NCBI RefSeq assembly: GCF_000012505.1
Contig: NC_007513.1
Coordinates: forward strand, 682,001-746,000
Length of the DNA stretch: 64,000 nucleotides
Direction: 5' to 3'
Source: Synechococcus sp. CC9902
GTDB lineage: Bacteria > Cyanobacteriota > Cyanobacteriia > PCC-6307 > Cyanobiaceae
Shown here: positions 55,201-62,881 of the stretch, in pieces
Numbering within the stretch: position 1 is the stretch's first letter
Layout of the letters: every line of letters starts with the position of its first letter
Made by a program: the position numbers and the translations under genes
The notes under the pieces: generated by a model
The model's database searches: none
The model's input: the letters and a program-made list of their open reading frames with translations, nothing else
Told to the model about the DNA's origin: nothing

Positions 55201-58200
55201 CGTCGCGATTTGGGGTTCCGTTGAATTAGGCGCTTCTAATGATGCGCTGCGACTTGGGAACACACAGGATAAATTTGGTGGAGATCTCCATCTCATAGGC
55301 GATTTGGATCTGGGATCGGGTAATTCTCAAATTATTTCGATCGATAAGAATTCTGATTTTTCTGTCAGAGCCATTCGTGGCGACAATATTGATTTTCAGA
55401 TCTATGGCCTAGCCACCCTGGGTGGTGACTCTGAGCTGGGTGTGTTTGCAGCTGATCGTGATGTTGATTTAAAACAAGGAAATACCCTTAGCTCTTATAC
55501 GGGCACAACCACGATTAATGAAGGCGGCACGTTGCGTGCTGGACAGGCTTGGAGTTTGAGTTCTGAATCCATCCATCAAGTGGATGGCAAATTGATCTTA
55601 GGCGACAATGATAATAGGCGAGAAGATCAAGAGATTGGCGAACTCACAGGCAAAGGCCTAGTAAGTTTGCAAAACCAATCTTATCTTTTTTATGGTGGAT
55701 TGAACGGAGATGTTGAATTCTCAGGTACATCTAAGGGTGACGGCGCTCTTGTTAAAAAAGGATCTGGAACAACGACCTTCTCTGGCACATTTGGTCACAC
55801 TGGATTTACCAAGGTGCATGATGGGACATTATTGCTGCAAGAAGATGAAAGCCTTAGTGAAAAATCAACAGTTTTAATCTCATCCTCTACAAAACAACCA
55901 ACCCTTGATCTTGGTGATACCACGCAACGTGCGCCTAAATATAATCTTCATGGAGGCACCCTGAGAAATGGAACATTAGGTGCCGCAGAGATTAATGTTG
56001 AAAGGCGTACGAATAATGCGATCGATAGTATCGAAGGTGAACTTGTCAGCGTCAATGTCTCATCTCGCAATGATTTTGAAGAGGAGGTTGGCCTTACATT
56101 CTCCGGATCGAATCAATTCAAGAGCCTACAGATTGATCGTGCCACTGTTTTGATTGATGAGTCAGCCAATGTTGAGTTGTCAGGCGATATTCTTGGTGGC
56201 GATTTTGTTTCAAGAGGGGCTGCTTTTGAACTATCCGATAAGTTAGATATTCAGGGATCGTTAACGGTTGGCGGCTCGATTGATCTGGATGCAGGCAATG
56301 ATCTGATTCGGATTGGTAACCTGGCTTCAGTTTCCAGTGGCGTTATTGATGGTGGGTCTGGTGATTTTGATGTTTTCTGGAATCAAAATGCATCTCTAGA
56401 TTTTGATACGTCTAATGTAAAAGGCTTTGAAATTATTTCTTATAAGGGTGAGGGTCTTGCCTATCTTGGTGATAAAGCGAGTCTGATTGTTACTGCCGCT
56501 GATCGTGATATCGATGATTCTTTGTATACAGAATATGGATTGATTGTATCGACACCTTCGAATAACACTCTTGATTTTAGTTCGAACTCTAATGCCAAAA
56601 ATATCGAGTCTGGTATCACCGTTGGTCTTCTCCAGCTTGATGGTGATTCAACGATTCATCTGAGGCAAGGATCACTTGATATTGCTGCCCTCCAGTCGAA
56701 TGCCAAGGGTAAAAGGAACAAATTTATTCTCGGTGCACCACTCGAACTTTCTTCCGAGGCCCCACTCCAATCGTTGCGTGAATCACTCGTCAGCCCTGGT
56801 AGTGGTGTTGATTTAGATCAAGTGGCATCGGGCCGTTTATCCGTTGGTGCCTCTGATCAATCGATTGCGTCGATTGATCAACAGGGCGGGCTGTGGAGTT
56901 ATGAAGGCGATTTTTCATCCACTTCACTCTCAGGCCAAGGTGTTGTTGTTGTGGGTGATGGCAACGATGATTCAGAATCATCTGCAACGTTCAAGTCGCT
57001 CACAGCAGATGGCTCGCGTCGGCTTCTGATTGGTGCGAGAAAGGATGGGGTTCTGTCCGTCACCAATGGCATTCATGATTCCTGGTCACCTGATTTGGGA
57101 TTCCTGAATGTATCAAAGGCTTCTCTGATTTCTAATGGTGATGTGGTGTTAGGAATCTCTGGTGGCGATAACCCAAGCACCTATAAGGGCCTCACTGTTG
57201 TAATGCAGGATGGGTCGATCAAGACCCTTGAAAATGATGCGATTGGTCCACAATCACCCACACTGGTTCGTGGCCTGCTCCAGATTGGTGAATCGGAAGG
57301 CAGTGGAGTTAGCCAGAATTTTGCACGGCGTTTGATTGTTGGAGAAACTGGTTCGATTCAAAATGGTGATCTCTCGGTTACCAGCCTCGCCAATGCTGGT
57401 GATGTGCAGATTGATTCGCTGACTGTCAACAATGGGATGAAGCGCTTGTTGGATGTTCTTGATGAGAAGGGTCGTCGACCAATTCCTGTTGATTCACCCC
57501 TACGCAAAATCAAGGCCCAGGGTTCACTGAAAAACTTGGGTGGCAATATTGAGATTAGTGGTGATCTCAAGTATCAGGATAATCAGGACGCATCGGCTGG
57601 CCATGCACTGTTCAACATTGGGCGCCCACGATTACGGAAACAGCCAGGCCTGCTTCAGGCCAACCGAATCTTCATGGGCCCGAAGAATGATCTGATTTTC
57701 AACTCCGGTATCATCGCCACAACAACAGATGAAAAGACCTCAATTGATCTTGGTGGTGGTAATGATTTAATCCTGAATCGTGGGACCTTTGAGATTGGCT
57801 CCTCGATTATTGATGGTGGTGAACCATTAGAAATCACTGGATCGATTCTTACTCGCGAAGCTCGTTCAGCTACCGGTCTCAATATTTTCCGAGGCAGTGG
57901 CACTGAAGATCCAGGTGTCGATGAGAATCAATTGGTCAACTTTGCAGCGATTAAATTAACAGCTGATGGTGATTGGATCTTCCCACAAGGGAATGATTGC
58001 CGTGTTACCGGAGTTGGCCGTACTTTTAGTAAGAGTAAATTGGATTGCGTTGGTATCGTTGGTCAACGAAATGCTGATCAATTTCTACAGATCACCGACG
58101 GTGCGATTGTTAAAACAGGTGTGATGGAATTAGGCCGATCTAGTGATAACAGGATCGAAGTTCTTGATGGAACACTTGAGGCTGGTTTGATTGATGGCGT

Positions 58201-61200
58201 TGTTGGTAGCGCTCGAATCAACAGGTATTCTGGAGAGATTGTTTTTGATCGTAGTGTCAATGCTTCTTTTAATTCTTTGATTGTCGGCGATGAGTCCTCT
58301 ACGGCATCTCTTAAGGCAAAAGCGATTCACAATATTTCGTCGATACATGTTGTGAATGGATCCTTAGATACCGATCTTCTACATGCCAAGGATCTAGAGG
58401 ATTTAGGCCAGGTTCCGGAGCTTAAGATTGGGGCTACGATCGATAGCTCTCTTCTCTCGACAGGTAGCCCAAAATCATTGATTGAGCAGATCTCTGATAA
58501 TGCAGTGAAAGGAACGTTGAGGGTTGATGAGACTGAAGGCTATTCCAAGGCTCAACAGTTGGGTGGCATGTGGGGCTATGAAGGTGATTTTAGTGATATC
58601 GATCTTTCTGCTCAGGGAATTGTAACCACGACGAAGTCGTCTGATGATTTTTCAATTAAAGATGATGCCAACGAAGATTTGCAAGAAGATATTGATGAGG
58701 TAACGTTTAAATCAATCACTGCTCTGGGTAATCGTCGGTTGCTTGTTGGTGCTCGTGAGGGCGGCAAGCTTACTATCACTGACGGATTGCATGAAACAGA
58801 AACCTCCAATAAAGCAGCGATATTGAACAATGGTGAGTTAGTTCTTGGAACTTCTGATCGAAAGGTGCCTCAATCGAGCACCTATTCTGGTGCAACCGTG
58901 GTGATGAAGGATGGACATATTCAAACGCTTAATGCTGATGCTATTGGACCCGAATCTCCCACATTGGTTCGTGGTCGTTTGAGTATTGGTGACGAAACGA
59001 CGGGTGTGATTGAGCAAAATTTTGCGAAGCTATTAATTGTAGGCAAAGGAGGCATAGCTGAGAATGGAGCTTTGTCTGTGACAAGCCTCACCAATGCTGG
59101 TGATGTGCAGATTGATTCGCTGACTGTCAATAACGGCATGAAGCGCTTGTTGGATGTTCTTGATGAGAAGGGTCGTCGACCAATTCCTGTTGATTCACCC
59201 CTACGCAAAATCAAGGCCCAAGGATCTCTGAAAAATTTGGGTGGAACGATTGAGATCACTGGTGATCTGAAATATCAAGATAATGAGGATGCCACGGCTG
59301 GACATGCACTGATCAATATTCGCAATTTGAGAGACGTTACTCAATACAACCAGAAGGGTGGTTTGAAGCCTCAGCCAGGAACATTGGTGGCTAATTCAAT
59401 TTTCATGGGCTCTAACAATGATGTAATCCTCAATAGTGGAATCATCGCCACAACAACGCGTCAATCCACCTCAATTAACCTGGGTGGTGGTAATGATCTA
59501 ATTCTCAATCGCGGAACCTTTGAAATCGGCTCTTCGATTATTGATGGTGGCGAGCCGTTGAATACCACAGGTTCGATTCTTAACCCCGATGCTCGTTCAG
59601 TAACTGGCCTTAACATTTTTAGACAAGGCCTTGATCCTTACCGTGGCCTTTCTGATCAGGCTTCCGGCTTAGAGGAATTCCAGCTGGTTAATTTTGCTGC
59701 GATTAAGCTTGAACATGATGGTGATTGGATTTTCCCACAAGGTCAGGATTGTCAGGTTCGCGGTGAATCAAAAACTTTTGACGCAGACAAGCGCTGTGTC
59801 GGAATTACCGGTTTGAAAAAAGAAAATCAGACTATTGTTATTGAAAATGGTGCACGCGTTGAAGCCGGTGTAGTCGCCTTGGGGCGCGACAGTACCAACA
59901 CAATTCAAATTGAAAAAGGATCGCTGCGCGCTGTCCTGATTGAGGGTGGTAATGAGTTGCTTGATCGTATCCGTGACAAACGCGGTCTGGCTTCTAATAA
60001 TTTGCCGACGAAGAAGGAAGCAATTCTTTTGGGGAAAGAAGGTTCCGATGCAAGTGGTGAGTTAATTGTTGGCGGCATTGTTGATGTGGAGAAGATCACG
60101 CAATTGGGTGGAACTTGGGCCTATGCCGTTAACGCATCAGAAGATGGTTTTGGTGTTTTCCCAGAAACCACAGCTGCTGGCACGCTTGCTGTTAAAGAGA
60201 TAACGCTCAATCGCAGATCAAACGACTCATCTGTTGTGAGTCGTGCAACGTTCCAGAAGATTGATGGAAATGCGAATGATCTCAGTGTTGAAGTTGACTC
60301 GGATGCATCTCTTGCGGTGATTGATGGAATTCATGGTGCAAAAACTACATTGAGTACCGAAGGTGAAGTGAGACTCTCTGGGGAGAGTGACTACCGCGGT
60401 GTAACGACAATTCAGAATGGAGGAATTCTCTACAGCGAAAATAATTCCGCTCTCTCTGAAAAATCTTCGATTTTGATCGAGGTCGGTGGTGTTTTGGATC
60501 TTCAGGGATTCGATAACACAATTTCGTCGCTTTCTGGCAGCGGCGACCTTGTTTTAAATCCTCGTACATCCACGATGCAAATCTCAGCTGATGAGGTGAA
60601 GGGTGCTGATTTAGAGATTCAGGCGGGAGAATTTGCGGGCATAATTGCTGATGGTGGTCTGTCTGGTCTCGGCTCTATCACAAAAACGACTGATGGAGAG
60701 CTGATTCTCTCAGGCGTGAATACGTACTCCTCTCCCACCTTTGTTGACGGCGGAACATTAGTTGCGGCCAGCTCATCTGCTCTCAGCCCGGAATCAGACT
60801 TTACGCTGTCTAACAATGGTGTTTTAGATCTCAGTACTTATCCAAGACAAGCTCGATTTAAAGCCGATGATAAAAACTACAGTGCTTATCTCAAGAGCCT
60901 AACGATTGGCGATCAATCAAGCAATCAGTTCAAACCAAGGCTGACAGTTTCTTCTTTGGCGCCATTACGAGTGAAAGAACAACTCGCTTTTGACCAAGGA
61001 GAAATTGCTACTTTTCTCGATTCAGGTGTGGAATCAACTGCGCCGATCCAGATCGATCAGGCCGGAAAATTCGTGTTCCGAGAAGAATCCCGTAATCTCG
61101 GTCCGGCCAGTCTCTATATGGTCGTTTCCAATGAAGAAGCGCGTCAACAAGAAGGCACTTGGAATGTGATCGATGGTGTAGTGGAGAATGCTGATGAGTT

Positions 61201-62800
61201 GGCAAAAAATACTTACTTACTTGTCCCGGCCCTTCCGGGCGAAAAGAAACGCGAAAATAAAGCTGATTTTGTTGAGATTAATGGTGTCGACTATCGCATC
61301 GCTCAGTTTGACGGTGTTGACCAACCGTTGGCTGATGCGGCCTTATCTGACGTTCGACTGGAAAAAGGTTCGTTGAAACTGGTTGTTGAACAGAAATCTT
61401 TCGACGGCATCCAAGAGGATCTCAATGGTGATGAAGGCGATGTTGATGAGCTTCCAGGTTGTGAGAACGATGATGAGTTATGTGATGTGATCAGTGATAT
61501 CGATGGTGAAGAGGATCAGGCCTCGAATGCGGAAGAAGATTCTGCTGCTGAAATCATTGATGGTGTAGTCGATGGATTGCAAGATCAAGAGATTGAGATT
61601 CCTCTCGGATTCAATTACGGCCAACTTGCAAAACTTGTAACGAGCGGCCTTGCCCCACGAAATGTTGATGCGGCTGGCCGTGGTATTGCACTGTTTAATA
61701 ATCAGCTCGTTGATTCAGTGTTCGATCGGCACCCATTGCGCCAGTTCGAAGAATTGATTGCTGAATCCTCCGCTACTCAGCTCAATAGCGATCTTCTATC
61801 TGAGACTGCAGTCGTTAAATCTGATTCGGATGATGTTCTTTCGTCCGATATCGGGATTGTTGAGGCCGATGGCGTGTCGTACGTGGATCTTGAGAACGAT
61901 TCGTTAGATCTATCCAGTCGTGATGGTGTGAGTGCCTGGATGAAGGGCTTCGGCGGAAATAGCCGAGCCGATAATTCGAGCATTCTTTATAACGATTACG
62001 ACCTGAGCAGCTACGGAACCAGTTTTGGTGTTGATATCGCCTTGAGTGATTCGTTCCAAATTGGTGCCTATGCCAACTATGGCGATGTACGGATTCAACA
62101 CAGCAGCGACGATACCGGTGGTGGTAGTTGGGACTCAGATGGCTGGGGTGGTGGCCTAACGGCGCAGTATTCAACGCGCAACTTCTATGTGCAGGGTCTT
62201 CTTGGCGCCAGTGAATTCAGTGGGGAGCAGACCCGCAATATTCTTCAAATCAATCAAGATTTTGGTGCGAATACAGCGAAAGGCGATAAGAAAGTCACCA
62301 GTTATCTGGGGGCCTTGAGAATGGGTGCGCCATTCAAAGTGGGTGGTGTTGTTCTCGAACCCCAAGCCCAGGCTGTTTGGACCCAAAACCGTGAAGATGG
62401 CTTCTCTGAGACCAGCGGAACCGAGAAAAATTTGCGGTTGAAGTACAAGGATCGCGCCACCAATTTCCTTGAAACGGAACTGGGGATGAAGGTGTCGATG
62501 CCAATTCGTACGGGTGATCGTTCGTTGCTGGTGCCTAGTCTGCGAGCGGCTTGGCTTGCCGATTGGAATCAAAATAATGAAGCGCAGCAGATCGGCTATA
62601 AGTTCACCAATCAAACTGTCGATTTTGATTCGCAGTTGGAAACGCAGAACGGAGCGTTGATTGAAGCTGGCCTGGATTACACGATTCAGAACTTCAATCG
62701 AACGTCGTTGAAGGTGTATGCCCGAGGTGGAGCCGAGGTGTGGGGTGGAGATCGTGGAACCACCTGGCGTGGAAGTGGTGGTGTCACCTTCCAGTTCTAA
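52286..62800 (+). CDS. Giant autotransporter protein, 3504 aa
   Basis: Type Va-like secreted surface protein. Signal peptide at 1-29 (GNLIFLLVFALLCGDW, cleaved near ARA). A very long passenger (about 30-3000) carries at least nine autotransporter-associated repeat-like elements of the form G-x-L-x-L-x-G-x-N-x-Y-x-G-x-T-x-V-x-x-G-x-L (near residues 332, 452, 556, 1066, 1157, 1630, 2199, 2701, 2799), predicting a beta-helix. A ~550-residue module starting at a G-G-x-W-x-Y motif recurs at 1534, 2093 and, degraded, 2608. Sixteen passenger Cys form eight close pairs. An acidic linker (about 3035-3100) leads to a C-terminal barrel (about 3213-3504) ending in TFQF. The GTG start is the only one in frame; GAGGAG lies 14 nt upstream. 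More AT-rich than its neighbours. Probable adhesin or surface layer protein; function unknown. Confidence 0.85.
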   Translation: MTRHSAGNLIFLLVFALLCGDWAEPAKARAAVGGHKALSKLLPASSNASTTDVLLAQAPKPKNFPDDQKIPLPGPDTKDKVTLWQLPEDFKSVIATDSGDFYGIYYSAWNREREDVQLPGVYGSGWIDGSKNNNYQPWKDDEDLAEELSVKYLAQKQSFMVECDSSKDYQTGCVDEVNGEKVKNLNLYGFWNGGGFAYGAIKPDQSVSRPSGGNSPKIGYYWNGELYQTNGGDNYKIQFFAGCNLNTINSSVSDSGLSSPEDCKNGTAPVLDGGSLNFDTKQEYSSSLYVTSKGGTIDNNGRNLILDGTIQSIGDTSDSPSSLFFDGEGSTSLQGNNSYLNPTTVKEGVLEITNVDGLGSADAGTRVEESAVLRISVSGVQTPEGQGAINDAKINEEITLAGGEIDLNGNYIDLKGGVVLEGDGVNSTIRVKGGSTEVFARSIISGDGGLIKDGEGFFRLGGGGPQTYNGETIIKAGELRFADSTSTPKTTHVTVKEGATLRLVGENEVSSIEGSGRIFLQNDGSALTVNVEDESNPDFEGSIRDPRDDLEGTFIKDGGGSLTLTGKNAYGSLIVEKGQLDINGENIDTEDMDPSEASVSLSLGKDLSVKGGTALRVTGRDVDETYGPRTPPRKDGIGNTSTSNKLAPHASPILEFDDSINELTVENGSLLVASFIGALPTDYEAYKDNCKIGADPKTCYSIRPQILFKGGEDTLTNNGLIVGPGEAGTGNHLQLRFEGGNDTLNNGLSEGNDRRSGSWLGCVTAGADDQGFNGYKYGNTCDVANEETGGNLPDANSKDAKRNYTVNVYMGAGNDAFTNHQGSYLRGNFYGEGGDDVFGSQGVIRGNIVMGKGSDTVTFQGGGAENKGQLRGIGVLDDRLALGTAIKIENDNSLDTDVNKLNLFGNAVVSYRNSLGWGVKEDLENCGGRKSTTGRSDYGCRWDDGGYGYAAIVGSKGKDSIWVKKKSDGTQPVAIWGSVELGASNDALRLGNTQDKFGGDLHLIGDLDLGSGNSQIISIDKNSDFSVRAIRGDNIDFQIYGLATLGGDSELGVFAADRDVDLKQGNTLSSYTGTTTINEGGTLRAGQAWSLSSESIHQVDGKLILGDNDNRREDQEIGELTGKGLVSLQNQSYLFYGGLNGDVEFSGTSKGDGALVKKGSGTTTFSGTFGHTGFTKVHDGTLLLQEDESLSEKSTVLISSSTKQPTLDLGDTTQRAPKYNLHGGTLRNGTLGAAEINVERRTNNAIDSIEGELVSVNVSSRNDFEEEVGLTFSGSNQFKSLQIDRATVLIDESANVELSGDILGGDFVSRGAAFELSDKLDIQGSLTVGGSIDLDAGNDLIRIGNLASVSSGVIDGGSGDFDVFWNQNASLDFDTSNVKGFEIISYKGEGLAYLGDKASLIVTAADRDIDDSLYTEYGLIVSTPSNNTLDFSSNSNAKNIESGITVGLLQLDGDSTIHLRQGSLDIAALQSNAKGKRNKFILGAPLELSSEAPLQSLRESLVSPGSGVDLDQVASGRLSVGASDQSIASIDQQGGLWSYEGDFSSTSLSGQGVVVVGDGNDDSESSATFKSLTADGSRRLLIGARKDGVLSVTNGIHDSWSPDLGFLNVSKASLISNGDVVLGISGGDNPSTYKGLTVVMQDGSIKTLENDAIGPQSPTLVRGLLQIGESEGSGVSQNFARRLIVGETGSIQNGDLSVTSLANAGDVQIDSLTVNNGMKRLLDVLDEKGRRPIPVDSPLRKIKAQGSLKNLGGNIEISGDLKYQDNQDASAGHALFNIGRPRLRKQPGLLQANRIFMGPKNDLIFNSGIIATTTDEKTSIDLGGGNDLILNRGTFEIGSSIIDGGEPLEITGSILTREARSATGLNIFRGSGTEDPGVDENQLVNFAAIKLTADGDWIFPQGNDCRVTGVGRTFSKSKLDCVGIVGQRNADQFLQITDGAIVKTGVMELGRSSDNRIEVLDGTLEAGLIDGVVGSARINRYSGEIVFDRSVNASFNSLIVGDESSTASLKAKAIHNISSIHVVNGSLDTDLLHAKDLEDLGQVPELKIGATIDSSLLSTGSPKSLIEQISDNAVKGTLRVDETEGYSKAQQLGGMWGYEGDFSDIDLSAQGIVTTTKSSDDFSIKDDANEDLQEDIDEVTFKSITALGNRRLLVGAREGGKLTITDGLHETETSNKAAILNNGELVLGTSDRKVPQSSTYSGATVVMKDGHIQTLNADAIGPESPTLVRGRLSIGDETTGVIEQNFAKLLIVGKGGIAENGALSVTSLTNAGDVQIDSLTVNNGMKRLLDVLDEKGRRPIPVDSPLRKIKAQGSLKNLGGTIEITGDLKYQDNEDATAGHALINIRNLRDVTQYNQKGGLKPQPGTLVANSIFMGSNNDVILNSGIIATTTRQSTSINLGGGNDLILNRGTFEIGSSIIDGGEPLNTTGSILNPDARSVTGLNIFRQGLDPYRGLSDQASGLEEFQLVNFAAIKLEHDGDWIFPQGQDCQVRGESKTFDADKRCVGITGLKKENQTIVIENGARVEAGVVALGRDSTNTIQIEKGSLRAVLIEGGNELLDRIRDKRGLASNNLPTKKEAILLGKEGSDASGELIVGGIVDVEKITQLGGTWAYAVNASEDGFGVFPETTAAGTLAVKEITLNRRSNDSSVVSRATFQKIDGNANDLSVEVDSDASLAVIDGIHGAKTTLSTEGEVRLSGESDYRGVTTIQNGGILYSENNSALSEKSSILIEVGGVLDLQGFDNTISSLSGSGDLVLNPRTSTMQISADEVKGADLEIQAGEFAGIIADGGLSGLGSITKTTDGELILSGVNTYSSPTFVDGGTLVAASSSALSPESDFTLSNNGVLDLSTYPRQARFKADDKNYSAYLKSLTIGDQSSNQFKPRLTVSSLAPLRVKEQLAFDQGEIATFLDSGVESTAPIQIDQAGKFVFREESRNLGPASLYMVVSNEEARQQEGTWNVIDGVVENADELAKNTYLLVPALPGEKKRENKADFVEINGVDYRIAQFDGVDQPLADAALSDVRLEKGSLKLVVEQKSFDGIQEDLNGDEGDVDELPGCENDDELCDVISDIDGEEDQASNAEEDSAAEIIDGVVDGLQDQEIEIPLGFNYGQLAKLVTSGLAPRNVDAAGRGIALFNNQLVDSVFDRHPLRQFEELIAESSATQLNSDLLSETAVVKSDSDDVLSSDIGIVEADGVSYVDLENDSLDLSSRDGVSAWMKGFGGNSRADNSSILYNDYDLSSYGTSFGVDIALSDSFQIGAYANYGDVRIQHSSDDTGGGSWDSDGWGGGLTAQYSTRNFYVQGLLGASEFSGEQTRNILQINQDFGANTAKGDKKVTSYLGALRMGAPFKVGGVVLEPQAQAVWTQNREDGFSETSGTEKNLRLKYKDRATNFLETELGMKVSMPIRTGDRSLLVPSLRAAWLADWNQNNEAQQIGYKFTNQTVDFDSQLETQNGALIEAGLDYTIQNFNRTSLKVYARGGAEVWGGDRGTTWRGSGGVTFQF
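57390..57540 (+). repeat. Internal duplicated segment, copy 1
   Basis: A 151-bp segment within the autotransporter gene, repeated 1701 bp downstream with only scattered synonymous differences. About 115 bp in the middle are identical. Encodes VQIDSLTVNNGMKRLLDVLD and following residues. Confidence 0.9.
59091..59241 (+). repeat. Internal duplicated segment, copy 2
   Basis: Second copy of the 151-bp segment, 1701 bp after the first and in the same reading frame. The flanking protein modules are also homologous but far more diverged, so this patch was probably homogenised recently by recombination. Confidence 0.9.
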
Positions 62801-62828
62801 ATCGCCCCGTTCTCTGCATTCCAATGTT

Positions 62829-62855
62829 GATTGTTATGGATAAGGCATAACAATC
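62829..62855. terminator. Perfect 10-bp inverted repeat between convergent genes
   Basis: GATTGTTATG, 7-nt spacer, CATAACAATC. It lies 28 bp after the autotransporter stop and 26 bp before the end of the convergent GH57 gene. AT-rich stem without a T-run; either a two-way transcript end or a protein-binding palindrome. Confidence 0.5.
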
Positions 62856-62881
62856 GCATTGCTTTATATCGACTCGTGCTC

